In this document: one piece after another, positions 1 through 21,600 of the stretch
Layout of the letters: each line of letters begins with the position of its first letter
Numbering within the stretch: position 1 is the stretch's first letter
Source of the DNA: Siphlonurus alternatus
Lineage: Eukaryota > Arthropoda > Insecta > Ephemeroptera > Siphlonuridae
Direction of reading: 5' to 3'
NCBI GenBank assembly: GCA_949825025.1
Contig: OX463780.1
Location: 45,922,979-45,986,978 of the forward strand
DNA: 64,000 nt
Notes under the pieces: model-generated
Database searches by the model: none
Told to the model about the DNA's origin: nothing
What the model saw: the letters and a program-made list of their open reading frames with translations, nothing else
Made by a program: the position numbers and the translations under genes

Positions 1-1
1 C

Positions 2-151
2 TGGGACGATGAACCTCGCGAGCTGCAGGTGGTGCGCTTGGGACTCTGGAAGGGCGTCGTGTCCAGCGTGGCCAGCGTGATCTTCGTGCTGGACGCTTTC
101 CTCGCCATCCAGGGCAGCAACATCTGCGCCGGAGAGCCCTTCACTGACTGA
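2..151 (+). CDS. Last coding exon of a four-transmembrane MARVEL/Snakeskin-like protein (5' part outside window)
   Basis: Fifty codons are open from position 2 (WDDEPRELQVV...) to a TGA at 149-151. A GC-rich, clearly coding stretch encodes a charged segment and then one hydrophobic helix (about VVSSVASVIFVLDAFLAIQ) followed by a short tail ending PFTD. This matches the layout of the last exon in the two downstream genes: a loop, a fourth membrane helix and an almost immediate stop. I infer the 3' end of the first member of a tandem family of small membrane proteins. The exon is cut by the window edge, so its acceptor site is not visible. A polyadenylation signal AATAAA lies at 502-507. The frame continues open after the TGA (see next entry). 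Confidence 0.75.
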   Translation, partial: WDDEPRELQVVRLGLWKGVVSSVASVIFVLDAFLAIQGSNICAGEPFTD

Positions 152-439
152 CGGCACGCCCCCTTTGAGTCACGTGACCTTTATGAACCACGTGACCCTT
201 GTGACTTAAATTATCAACGTGATTCTCGCCAGCCACGTGAGCCTCAATATCACGTTGTTAAATGGTGCTCAAAATGTAATGAATCAGCATCAGCGCCATC
301 TGGAGTAACTGAAATTAAACGACCCAAAGTATCACCTAACCATCTTAGAGTCCCAGGACAAGTCCCAGTAGAAAGTCCTCCTCAAGTCATGTTACCTGTA
401 GTTGGAGCAGGATGGAGAAATAAAGATAGTAAAATGTAA
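152..439 (+). CDS. In-frame 95-codon open extension after the TGA: candidate stop-codon readthrough tail
   Basis: Directly after the TGA at 149-151, and in the same frame, 95 sense codons run to TAA at 437-439. The base after the stop is C, giving TGA-C, a context known to be leaky. The predicted tail is hydrophilic. It starts with a degenerate repeat built on R-[DE]/PR-[DE]-P units and then has a C-x2-C pair (WCSKC) and a Pro/Val-rich end. At DNA level the repeated core (CACGTGA and variants) recurs at spacings of 18, 27 and 18 bases, all multiples of three, as expected if the repeat is translated. The paralogues stop right after the fourth helix, so the TGA is probably a genuine stop with optional readthrough. 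Alternatives are an alternative 3' exon, or chance. Confidence 0.5.
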   Translation, partial: RHAPFESRDLYEPRDPCDLNYQRDSRQPREPQYHVVKWCSKCNESASAPSGVTEIKRPKVSPNHLRVPGQVPVESPPQVMLPVVGAGWRNKDSKM

Positions 440-501
440 ATCATACTTAAAACATGGATTAATTATGAATGTGGCGTTATTGTGTAAAAAATTATTTTGT
501 A

Positions 502-507
502 AATAAA
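502..507 (+). terminator. Polyadenylation signal of the first four-TM gene
   Basis: AATAAA about 60 bp past the end of the extended frame. A second AATAAA lies at 569-574. Confidence 0.5.
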
Positions 508-914
508 TTTTAATTGCTTCACTTACACTGTGTATATTATGTAAATGTAAATTTGTTACTGTTGCTCAAAATAAAAAGTATAATATTTAATTATTTATGT
601 TTTGTGGTATCAAATTACTTCACTGCATTAATTGTGTACATTTAAATTTCATAGTAGTTTTATATCATTCGTTCGTTGTTGCCAAGCTTGTGTTGTTAGT
701 TCTTTTTGTAATTGGAGACAGGCATAGTTAATTGATCTTTTATAATATGTGTGTGTTTATGATGGGTATTATTAAATAATCAGTAGCAAATTGATAGCTT
801 AATGCCAAGGTTAAACAAAAATAATTGTTTTACAACATGCCAGATTTGAATCAGTATAATATTATAATATATAAATATATAGTATTAGCTGATTTCTTGT
901 GTATATATGATTGT

Positions 915-1236
915 AATGGACAATTTGCATGACATTTTTTTATTGCAGAAATGGATAGAGGGTGCAAAGTTATGCTACTCTGAATTTTTTCAGATTTTTT
1001 AGAGAGCGGGAACTATTTTTAAAAAATTATTGAAAGTCGATTTTATGACGTCACGAGGAGTCTGTCCTTAAGAAAAGGATAGGCGCTAAACGCCCGTGAC
1101 GTCATAAAACTGACTTTCAATAATTTTTTAAAAATAGTTCCCGCTCTCAAAAAAATCTGAAAAAATTCAGAGTAGCATAATTTGGTACCCTCTATCCATT
1201 TCTGCAATAAAAAAAATGTCATGCAAATTGTCCATT
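915..1236. mobile_element. Foldback MITE family A, copy 1
   Basis: A near-perfect palindrome of about 320 bp. The left arm reads TTTATTGCAGAAATGGATAG then GGTGCAAAGTTATG, and the right arm is its reverse complement, ending CCATTTCTGCAATAAA. The centre holds paired TGACGTCA motifs and a short loop with AAAAGGATAGG. No coding capacity. At least eight copies and two half copies occur in the window. Confidence 0.85.
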
Positions 1237-3202
1237 AAATAATGGAAAACCTTCATGAAATTTTTACATTGCATATTTGTACATAGGACCTCAAGTTATG
1301 TATTGTCAATATTTTTTCAGATTTTTTTGAACCCTCTAATAACCTTAAAATCATGCTGCAAAACACAGTAAGTACGTCACAGTCATGCGAATATTTAACA
1401 CGCAAGCACAGGGAAAAAACGTTGCATGAATATGACGTCACAACGTCTTTCCCCTCTTGTTAGAGTTAAAAAAAATCTGAAAAAAAAATTGACAGTTCAA
1501 TACATAACCCGAGATCGTGTATTCAAATACGCGTATACAATTAAAAATTCCATGAACATGAAATGTCATTTATTTTACTATTTTTTTTCCAGTTCCCCCA
1601 ATGTTATTACACCATTATTAATTTTTTTATTTAATAAATTTTTAAATGCACAAGCGATGAAAAATTAAATTGTCGCTAGTAAATCATTTGTCTGCATTGA
1701 AAATAAATTTTGTTGAAACCCGTGTAGAATAAATTTATGTAACTCAAATGAATAAATCAAATTTATAAATATAGTAGTATATGATTTTTATTTTATTATA
1801 ATAAAAACAATCGGGTTATTGCATAAAATTATATTTTAATTTTATGCCTTACATAATATTTAGATGAAATTTGAAGCCAGGAAATACGCAATCATTGTTT
1901 TAAATTATAAATTTATAACCAACCCGCAATAATATAGTTTTGCATATATTATTAAAAAAAATTTATAGCTATTGATTATATTTCTGAATTTACTTCTAGT
2001 TAAATTTGTCAATTTTTGGTGTTGACAGCATAATATTGACTCAATCAAATCTTATATAGAAGTTATGTAGCAACAACGTTAGGTGCACGGCTGCAGGGTG
2101 GATATATTGTTTACATGGCTGACGACTTGCTACAGTAAAACTAATTTAATATTCCTTCCGGAAGTAGCCGGAAGTGTGAAGTTTGCAGCTATTCTGATTG
2201 TTATTTAGTTTTGAAACTGCGTAGAGTGGTTTGAAATAGAATTTCTGACCTGTTTGTGAAATTGGAACGCTGAAATACGAACAGAATGACCAAAATGAAT
2301 TTAATTCCGGCTACTTCCGGAGGGAATATGAAATTAATTTGACTGTAGCCGTGTCAACGAGGTGAGGTCAGCAGCGTTATCATCAGATCAGCTGTTGGCA
2401 GACTCTATTCTTATAGATCCGCAACTGTCAGTCACTGTCATTCATTTATTTACACGTTGATGTAATCTAAAGCATAACAATTCATTTTTTAGAGTATTAA
2501 AATTTATAAATATTTTCAAACCTTTCTGAGTATTTTTTTAATAATGGAGATTTGAGTACATGACGTCACAGACGTACTTTTAATAATATAATGTACAGAG
2601 AGTGCATGTATAATGTTGTACATAAAATTTAGTCAGATTAAATTATAGTTTAAAAATACTCTTTGGTCTCAAAGAAGAAAAAAAGTACATTGTCCATTTG
2701 AATATAAAAAATACCATTTTACTCTGCAAGTTAAGAGTACAATAAATTATTTTATATTTCATTACGTTCACAGGACGTTGTTTAGTAAGAATCCGTTGAC
2801 GAATTCGAAGTCCAGAAAACAGATGATTTTAAATTATATAATAATATACAACTGACATTTAGTTAATGTAGTATGTAGTACCTCATTATTAAATGTTATT
2901 AATTTAAATTCAAAACATCATTTTATAATGACGACAATATACATGATTTTTTATTAATATAAAAATTTAAAATATTTGACAACACTCAACAATCCAAGTT
3001 TTTATTCTATGGATATAAGATTGTAATTGCACTAACGCAGCGTCTCGTCGGTTTGCAAGGTGTCTGATATCATCCAGACTTGCTGACGAGAATGATGAAA
3101 TGCGACGTGCACCGGAAACTCCCTTGCATGTCTTCTAACACACATTGTGTAATTGCATCAGAGAAACTTACTTGTGTTGTAAAATTTTAGTGACTTCAAT
3201 TT
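1237..3202. other. Intergenic AT-rich DNA
   Basis: No gene seen apart from hairpin element H1 (2133-2345). Short open frames near 1253-1668 have no coding character. The 5' UTR exon and promoter of the next four-TM gene should lie at the right end, because a 3' splice acceptor (TTTTAG) sits just before its start codon. Confidence 0.6.
2133..2345. mobile_element. Foldback MITE family H, copy 1 (TA target)
   Basis: Inverted repeat with termini CAGTAAAACTAATTT and its complement, flanked by TA on both sides. The arms carry the recognisable block TTCCGGAAGTAGCCGGAAGTG. A second full copy lies at 22933-23146 and a one-arm remnant near 17595-17648. No coding capacity. Confidence 0.75.
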
Positions 3203-11148
<7,946 letters not shown>

Positions 11149-13000
11149 TTGGCCAGTACCAAAGAGCTTATTATAAGATCTCTGCCAGTTCTTTATATTA
11201 TTGTGACGTCAGTGACGTGACAATTATTTTCTTGTCATTTGGGGAAGGTTTTGAAGAAATAAAAATACTTGATAATATTCTGAGCTCAATTCGGGGAGGT
11301 TTCTAACCCTCAAAATAAACTTCGTGCCACGTCACTGACTGATGACGTCATTGGAGATTTAATTTTTTTAAATTTCAAAGGGAAAATCACAAAAGATACA
11401 TTTTATAAATCAAAATATCAGAAAGTGCCATGAAAGTGTGCTATAATATAAAAAATATAAATATTATAACATTGATAATATTAGCATATTTATTCCAAGT
11501 TGAAGATATTTTAATTTAAAAGCTGACATGTGCATGATTTAGAATAATTTGGTTATATTTTATATCACGCATTTTATGTCTAGAAGAGTATATTATATTT
11601 GTGTGCTGAGAACCTTACAATTTTAGCAATAAAATATATTTACATAAAAAACGCATATCTTTTATTGTTACATCCATAAAAAAACATAAAGCAAAAATCA
11701 AGACTTATTTGTTAAAATTATTATAAAATAATTTTAATTTAATTCAAATCTTGAACAAATATTTAACAAATTTGAATTACATGTTTAAACACTTTAAACC
11801 CTTATGAGCTTAAAGTTAGAACAGGTGTGTCTACAGTATACGTGTAACTTTAGAAACAAGTTTTGAAAAACATCGCCTATAAAGGCATATTTATAATAAC
11901 ATTTAAAAAATTAAAACATTAAACTTTTTCTTTTCTGCTTTTAATTGTTAATATTTATCAAAAAATGTATATTATTAATTCAATAAATTTATAAATAATT
12001 TATATTGTTGCCATAAATCAATCGGAAATATTACATTTAATTATATTTGAATCTTTGTCAATGATGAATGTTTGTTATACATAATTGATATGCTACAATC
12101 ATTAATTTAAATTAGTTAATGGCTTTTAGTTTTGCATATTGGACCTCTAATATGCACGGGGATATTGTACTGAATGCAATGTATATACACATGCAGTATA
12201 ATGGGGTCAATCACTGTATGTAAAGAGATTATATACTCACAGAGGTGGAGCCAACATGTTTAAGCTCACATAGGGGAGGTTAGGGGAGGAGGGATGGGGG
12301 ATAAAACCTCTAGCAATGAATCATTTGAAAAAAATATACATTGGTGTAATTATATACCTGTAATGTGGTCACTTTTTTATACAAACCAGGGTAATATTAT
12401 TGAATGCCAAAATGTATAACCAATAACTCTAGTTTATTTTATGATTATTATAATTTTTTCATAATTATAAAAGTACGTTTAAATTATAATCCACAAATAT
12501 AAGGGATATTATATATATAATATTTTTTTTTCTTTTTTCTTGATTTTCTTTATTATGATATCAGTATGATTATTATGTTACAGCAGATCGACCACGTTGA
12601 TAAAAATCATGCTTAATTATCCTATATTTTATTATAACACAGAAGAAATTTATTTATGTATTTGATTTCTATTTTATGTTATTATTATTACAGTACTTTT
12701 CAATTTCCACGATAATTTTTATTTTGTTATATAAAAAAAAGAGGACTCAAACTTATCGAGCGTTCAACAGCAAACTTTTACTGTAATAAATTTACACTCG
12801 TATAGGAAATCATAAACCGTACTCATTTCCGGCGTTTTTAAATTGATAACAATAAAATTCCCCCACCTTATTTTAAGATTAGACCGCTTTTATTTCTTAG
12901 TTCGTATATATTTCATAAATTTGGCGCGAGTTGTTCATTATTTTCCATCAAAGTACAAAATATTGATTTTTTAGAAGGATTGTTTAAAATTTTGGACGCG
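11149..13000. other. 3' UTR and AT-rich intergenic DNA between the second and third four-TM genes
   Basis: AATAAA signals at 11258-11263 and near 11628 could end the second gene's transcript. Otherwise I see no gene. Confidence 0.5.
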
Positions 13001-13213
13001 GGGGTTTAGAAATTTCATGGCGCCACTAGACGGCGCCAGTGTTAGAAACCCTCCCCCTCCCCACGGTAGCTAGGCGCCACAGCAAGCAGCTACGCCCTCC
13101 CTTGTGCAAACTTTGCTGCTTCCAATCCAGTGCCGGTCCTCGTGTTGTGTTACAGCTCTTAAATCACTTCACCTTTAACTCAAATCACCGCAGTGGTATC
13201 TCAAAGTGATAAG
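13000..13213 (+). promoter_or_regulatory. Probable promoter and non-coding first exon of the third four-TM gene
   Basis: A GC-rich island (ATGGCGCCACTAGACGGCGC onward) in AT-rich DNA, ending in a good splice donor AAG|GTAACA after 13213. The coding exon at 15653 is preceded by a strong acceptor (CTTTTTGTTTCAG) only 20 bases before its ATG, so a 5' UTR exon must exist upstream and this is the best candidate. The start site itself cannot be fixed by eye. Confidence 0.45.
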
Positions 13214-13459
13214 GTAACAAGTGCTAATTTAAATGCATTCAAAATAAACAACATCTTATACATTTTAGAATAAATATAAGATATATTTAATAAATCAATA
13301 ATTTGCAAAGAGCTTAGTTTCTATGTAGCATGCTCATGGTATAACGCAAACATTTTTATGCTAACTTTTTATTTATTTTTCGCAGTTTTTTTTACACTAT
13401 TTTGTAATATATAAAAAAGGGTAATAATGTCTAGTGATATTTTATAATAACGTTACTGC

Positions 13460-13490
<31 letters not shown>

Positions 13491-14210
13491 CATGGTATTT
13501 TTTTTTTTTCGTAGAATTCTTTTAATATATATAATTTTAAAGCCGGCATTTGCCTTGACATTATTATTTTTTATATGTTATTTTTGAAACAATAAAAACA
13601 TTAATTCACTGCAGTATTATATGTAGTTCCTTTCAAAGTTAATTTTATATATTTAAGTTTTAAATTTATTATTTCCAAAAATAAAACATAACGAACACAC
13701 TTTTACTTATTAATTTTATTTCATTACGCATTTTTACATTTTAAGTTATTAATTTTATTTTTTTTTTTTTTTACTGTTATTGATGACACATAATGTCTTA
13801 AAACAAGCGTGTTATATAAAATGCACTGTTTAAAAATTAAATCATGTTAATGTATGTAAATTTTATCACTTACGTCATTTAAATCGACAAAAGTGTCATC
13901 CAAATTCAAATTCTTTTTATTCGTCCAATTACAAATACATTTATGCATATATTAATATCAAGTAAAAAATAAAAAGCATTATATATGTATGGGTAAGACA
14001 CAATCATATATATTTCATATATATATAAAATCATTATATATATTATATTTAAGTGAACTTTTACTATAATATACCCACTATAATATGACCTCTGCCAAAT
14101 TACAGATTGATTTTATTCTAGAAGCATGTTCTGAAAGTTTTGTAATTATTAATAAGAAACATAAGAATCATAATATTTACAAGTCAAAGTTCAGATATTT
14201 AAAACAAAAT

Positions 14211-14392
<182 letters not shown>

Positions 14393-15652
14393 TTATATTT
14401 ACTTTAAATTCATCACAGTTTTAATATTTGTTCATAAGATATTATTCAGGCACGAATATCAATTATTTTTGTATGCTTTTAAAAAAAATTGAATTATGTA
14501 TCAAAACAGACAAATTAACAACACAATATGTGCGCCATGAAGAGTAAAACAAATTTCACTCTTATAGCAAACAGATTAGAAAGTCAAATATTATAAAATC
14601 GATTTTCAATCTTCTTTATCAAACTGCAGAACATATGGTTAGTTGTGTATACAAATAATAAATGTGTTATTAATATTTTTAAGATAACATGGTTCGTTAG
14701 TAATATTGTTTGAAGTAAAAATGAAAAACCTACAAACCATTCAGTGAACTGTAAACACAGCTCGAGTTTGCAGTTCAGCATTCACTATTTGCACAATAAA
14801 AATCAATGCATTGATTAGTTAGAAAAGTTATGTGAAAAAAGTAACTTTTTTTCATTCAAAAACAAGGGGAAAAAAAAAAGAAAGGAGAGAAAAAGAAAAG
14901 AAGAATATTTATGAATAGTATTGATATTATTTTATCCTTGTTTTTCATATGTACTGCACTTATTTCATATATATTAAACATATTGTATACATTGCTGTGT
15001 TGGCAAAACACCAGTATATCAGTGACGGTCATTGGCAGAACTTATAAATGATGCAATCTAACCAAATACATTAATTATCTGCAACTTTTGCAATATTCAT
15101 CAAACCTCCGCATACCAAGCAGGTCAATTCAAATATGTATCTTGTTAAACTAAACATCTGGGAGGGGCATGAAAATATTAATGATTTGGTCAGTGTATCA
15201 TGGACTTCCTACATACTTGATTTTTTTTTTTAATAAAAAAATAGCTACTTCTAAAATTAATTCTGATTCCGATAAGTGTGCAATAATGCAAAAATGATAT
15301 TCAATTTAAATTTTAATGACAATGCAAATGTAATAACAAAATAAATTATAATTAAAAAATATACTGACATAAAGGTTACTTTCAAAGTTTAACAATGTAG
15401 CTCTTATAAAAAAATACAAGAATTACATACAAGTGTCTTATTTTGCCTCTCATTGTAGCTATGATCGCTTACTGTTTTGATTAGCATATTATCAATATTA
15501 TAGCATAATATCCTATTTTATAGTCTTTTATAGATCCACTGCAGCAAAAGACATTACAAAATAATACTTCCTTGACCTTCGTTCATGTCTTTGGCCAACA
15601 CAATTGAATTTTTTTCTTTCCTTTTTGTTTCAGCTAACAAATAAACAGCAAC

Positions 15653-18600
15653 ATGGGAGCCTGCAACAAATTGTTACTTTTCAAAATCATTGAGACTGTA
15701 AGTTTCCCCGCGAAAATTCAAACACAATATTATAATTTTCAAAACATTATACATTTTCATAATTAATTATAATATTTTTAATAACTCCAACGTCGTATTT
15801 CTAGCTTATTGCATGAATTTTTAACAAAAAAATCATATTGAAGAATAATGAAGCATAAATTCTTGAATGCATGCTACTGGTTTTAAAAAATATGGAAATT
15901 ATGTTGTGAAAATATGACATAATTTTTTTCAACTTCTATTTTATTTTAAATCTAAAAATACATTTATTTTTAAAACGGAATGATTTTTTTTTTTTGCGAA
16001 AATATTTATTAAAAATATTTTTATTAGTTACGTACGTTAACAATAATAACGTATTGATATTTATTTAAATGATTAGAAATTGCATGTTAAGTGTGTGTGT
16101 ATCCTGCAGTATGAACACCTTATTGACTGGGATTATTTGCTGCAGCTGCTGACTCTGGCATGTCTCGCGATGCATTACAACAGCATGGAGTTGTATGAAT
16201 CGTATACCATCCTGACAGTGTCGGGAACGTTAGGAGGCTACTTGGTCGTCTTGATTGGAGTGTTTGCAGCCATCATCCTGGGGGAGCCGATACCGAGACG
16301 TGCGGTCAGTATCATCATCATAATAAATGTTGGATTTAACATGGCCAATATAGACCTTTCCCCAAGGTCCCTCTACATAAGGTTGGACGCTTAGGTTCAC
16401 ATTTTCGTCCATTTCGCGCAGGACCAATCAGAGAGGACTGTTACTCTCGAGCCTATTTCGTGGCAGTTAGTGATTGGTCGTGACGTCACAGGCTCCAACA
16501 AAAGCTGCGCCAAGATGGCGGAGCGTCAAACCTTATGTAGAGTAATCTTGACCTTTCCCCAAGTAATTTTTGTTTAACATTGACCTTATAAAGGCAGTCC
16601 CCCCCCCCCTATTGAATTTTTTTCTGGATCCGCGCCCCCACTAATCCCCAGAAATAAGTAGCCGGAAGTAATTAACACGTGGTTATTTAATAATAATATT
16701 ATAGATTTTATTGAGCAGAACATACAAGATACATACATTATTGTCACAGTAAAATAGGAAATACTATACCCAAGAGGGTAAAAATTAATAAAGGGTACCA
16801 AATTATGTTACTCTGAATTTTTTCAGATTTTTCTGAGACCGTTAACTATTTTTTTTTTAAATAAATGAAAACGCGGCCACTCCACTTTTCTTTCTTGGTT
16901 TGTTGGTGTGTTAATAAAAGAACTGGAATACAAAGGGGTGTGGCTACGCTTCCAATAATTTTATAATAAATAATTCCAGGTCTAAAAAATATATATATAT
17001 ATATATATATATTCAAAGTAGCATAATTAAAATATACTACCCTGTATAAATTTCTGCACTATAAAATGTAAAGCAAACTGTAATACATTTTAGTATTGTT
17101 TATCATGGATCACTCAATCGATTTCACAAATTTTTATTGTTTAAATTAATGCCCCCAGCTGTTTGATTCCCCCCTTCCTTTTCTGAACAGTTTGAATATT
17201 AGCTTTTATTTTATAGATTTGACAAATATGTCTTGTCTTAATATTTTGTTCGATATTTTGCTTTCATTTTATGCCTGACAGTAACAAACATTGCTGGTAT
17301 ATTATATTTTTCTCACAATCTCTGTATTATTGACTTTCCTTCTGTGTACTATTTTTAAACATGAAAGAACAGCTTTTGACGACAACGGTGTCATAACCGT
17401 AACCTTTAATACTAAAGAGTGACACCTGGTAAAACGTGTTTAAAAAAAAAAATCCGATTTTACACAACTTTGTATGCTCTATGCTCTATTGATTTATGTA
17501 CGTCAATAGTTCATTGTAAAACTTTATTATTTTTATACTAGGTAGATTATCCGAACCTTAGCAAAATCACAACTTTAATATAAAAAATGATAAATCCAGT
17601 GAACTTCCGACTACTTCCGGTGGGAATTTTACATTAATTTGACTATAGTCAAGTGAACTTTACATTTTCATTAAATGTGTATGAATTTTATTAAAATTTT
17701 TCACCTCATCCTCATGATAATGAGAAGTATTAGATATTTTAAGTCTTTCCATACGTAGATAAGATTTTTTTATTGATCTTCTATATCATAAATTATATAA
17801 AAATTGAAGAATTTACAAAGATTATATTCAGTGGAAAATTTTAAATTTATTTGACTGGAATATATTAGTGAAACACTACAAAGGTGTTATCTTCCCCGTA
17901 TTGAAAAGCGAGGAGAAATATTCATTGACGTGAGCTTTGTATTAATAATGAGGGATATCACGTACCGTGTGATGAAACTCAAGCAGCAAAGCCACTTCGC
18001 GTGCAACTAAACATTAACTCCAGCCGGCTCATCAATCGAGTGTACATACTGCCCTTTAAAAAAATTCAAATCGACATCTACTTATTATTTTTTTATCAAC
18101 CCCTTAATATTAGGCACACCCTTCAGCATCATTGGGTGGCGAGTGGGTGGGGGTAACACCTTGCAATATATTTAGAGACCTTTTAAGGGTAAGATAATGC
18201 CACCAATGTTAAAAAAAAAAATCCCTCACACAAAAATTATGAAAAATTTTTAAATGTTCTCCTCTACATCCCCTATCAGTATAGCTAAAATATCAGGTAT
18301 ACAAATACGATCTAGTTTTTGAGTTATGAATTTTTAAAGTTGACTACTTTAACATGGAGAAATGTAACTCCAATGTTAAATTAGTCAACTTTAAAAATTC
18401 ATAACTCAAAAAGTAGATCATATTTGTATACATGATATTTTAGCTACTGATAGGGGATGTAGAGGAAAACATTTTAAATTTTTTTCATAATTTTCGTGTG
18501 AGGGATATTTTTTAACATTGGTGGCATTATCTTACCCTTAAAATGGCGGCGGGGTGTATTTTCCTCCCTGTGGATACGTCACTGTTATCAAAAAGTGCAG

Positions 18601-21600
18601 GCAACGATTGTACAGCAATTAGCCTATATACTTGTGTCAGCAGGGGTAATGGCGGCCAAATTTTGTTAGCAGAAAAGTGAACAACCGGGAGAGTTTAAAC
18701 TGTACTACAACTGTCATTATATACTAAATATGTTTTTGTCACGCAGCTTATAGAAGTATAGAGGTCAAAGTTAAACATAATTATCTTATATCTGCATAAT
18801 CATATCCATTCATTAGGACTGCAATGCCAGAAAATGAGGTTGAATTGAAATAACGTTAAGAAAATTTCAGATTAATTGTAAAATATTTTATTTCACTTCT
18901 ATTGACATATATTAAGATTAACAGCACAATTATAATACTAATTCTATAATGAAATTAAAAGTAACTAAATAATTCATAAAATTTTACTTAACAAATTGAA
19001 TAACAAACACGAAAACTGACTTGTAAGAGACAATTATTTTCGTGTTGTTTTTTATTGCAGATGGAGGTAGGATATTGAGTTATTGAGTTGTAATATTTAA
19101 TAACTAGTGGCATTTTAGTATATGACAAGCTCACCCTTCTATAAGCGGATGGAACCATTGAAAACCACAGAATAATAAAATGGAAAAATATCGATCCACT
19201 TTTTTTTTTTTTTTTTTTTTTACAATACATTTTTTGCCGCTGTCACGACAATATTAATGATTCACCGCCAAGTGGTATGCAAAAAAGAAGCAAACAAAAA
19301 TGGAATTTATTAATATATCCCCTTCAGCATTATAACCACGAAAAAAAATATGTATACCTAATATTTTACAAGGGGAAGAGAATCCTTATTACAAAGAGCA
19401 CAAATTGAACGATTACGAAGCAACATACACATTAAATTAATTAAATTATATCTTCCTGTTATATTATATAAAAGTATAAGTGAGCAATTTCATTTTTTTG
19501 AATATTTCATTTTTATAAAAATAGTTTAACTCGCCCTCTATTGAGAAATGAAAATCAAAAAATCCCATCTCAAATAACTTCACCACAAAAAATTCCCAAA
19601 GTTTTGGTGTTTCGAAGGCCTTTAACATGCATCCTTATGGAACAGAAAACAGCTTTTTACTCTAACTTCGTATGAACTATGGTACCAATTAAAAATACGT
19701 ACGTAATCTATGATGAATTTTTTAATAAATTTTATTTTATTTATTTATTTATTTATTTTTACGGAGCCGTTTTTTCGGAAATAATCGTTGAAAATCCTTA
19801 TGGGAATTAACCCGCAAAATTTTCAATGTTTTTTTTTTTCCGAAAAACGGCTCCGTAATTTTTTTTTTATTTGAAAATTCATTAAAGAATTCATCATAGA
19901 TTACGTACGTATTTTTTTAATTACTACCATAGTTCAGACGAAGTTGGAGTAAAAAGCTGTTTTCTGTTCCATAAGGATGCATGTTAAAGGCCTCCGAAAC
20001 ACCAACTTTGTGAATTTTCTGTGGTGAAGCTATTTGAGATGGATTTTTTTTTAGTATTCTTTTCTCAATAAAAGGCAAGTAAAACTATTTTTAGTTTTTA
20101 GAAAATATCAAAAAATGAAATTGCTCATTCTACTTTAAATAAGATAAAAATAACACTTATTTGACACCATGAATTTACTTAAAATTAATTAAAAAAATTA
20201 TTCAATCTTTTTATATTTTAAATCTAATAATATTTAATAAATAATATTAATATAATATTTAAATAAAATATAGATTTTTTTAAAGTTATATTATATCGAA
20301 CAAGACATAGAACAGATAATTTTATATATATTATAGCAACCTTTTTAAGCCAATTTTGTTGTATTAATCATAAATACCGGATACAATTCACTACAGCCTG
20401 AATGTTACCCTACTTGACTTGTTGGTGTTCCAATTAAAGGTTGCTTAAAGGGATACAGGCCTCAAATTACAAATTAGACAGATATTAAGTGTTGCTCGAA
20501 TTTAAAATAAACATTCGTATTATTTTTACATGCGCGCGGTGCGTCTGTGCGAAGTCGCGCTACAAAGAAAGTCCTTGCTGACGTCACAACTCACAGCTAG
20601 CACCGATTAGCATTGAGTTGTGACGTCATCAAGGACTTCGTGACGTCATCAAGGACTAAATTTCTTACTTTGAACTGCGACTTCGCACGGATACATCACG
20701 CGTGGAAAAAAATGATGCGAATGTTGATTATATACTCTAAACCCACTTGGTGACTATCTAATTTGTAATTTGAGGCCTGTATGCCTTTAAAGTTCGGGGT
20801 AATATTCATCCTGTCCCAATTTTAGTTGCATTAAACTTGCAATGGACAACCTTAGTATACATGAAATTTTTCATTGCAGAAATGAATACAGGGAACCCAA
20901 TTAAGCTACTCTATTTAAAAAAAATTATTGAAAGTACAGAGCCGTCAATAAGCGTCACGTCTTTGTAAAAGGATAGGACCTAAAAGGGGCGTGGTTTCAA
21001 ACCTGAACTTTGAATAAATTTTTAACAATATTTATAATTCCTGGCCTCTAAAGAGCGTATAAAAAAATGTAACATAATTTGGTGCCCTCTATTTATTTTT
21101 GCAATATTTTTTTTTTAATAGGATATTTTGTTCATTATCTTTTAAAATTTGAATATTTATTATAATAAGCAGTATATATTTATTATAGACTGATTTAGCA
21201 TGGTGAATATAGTTTTTCCATTAAAAAATTGTCGCTATAGAAAAATAAATATATTATTTAACTATAAGTTTATAATGGAGTATCGACCTCATTTTTTATT
21301 GCATAAATGGATAGAGGGTGCAAAGTTATGTTACCCTGATTTTTTTTTCAAATTTTTTGAAGCCCTGAAAGTATTTTTAAAAAATTATTGAAAGTCCTTT
21401 TTGTGACGTTTCGCGGCGGCAAGTCCTATCTTTTTCTTAAGGAGAAGCGTCTCGTGACGTCACAAAAAAGACTTTTTTTTTTTTTTTAAATACTTCCAGG
21501 AATGCAAGAAATCTGAAAAAAATCAGGGTAGCATAACTTTGCACCCTCTATTCATTTCTGTAATAAAAAAATTGAGATCGATACTCCATTAAATAATACT

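Noticed and set aside
149..151. TGA as a selenocysteine codon
   Set aside because: It falls where the paralogues end and I see no SECIS-like stem-loop in the downstream flank; readthrough or true termination is simpler.
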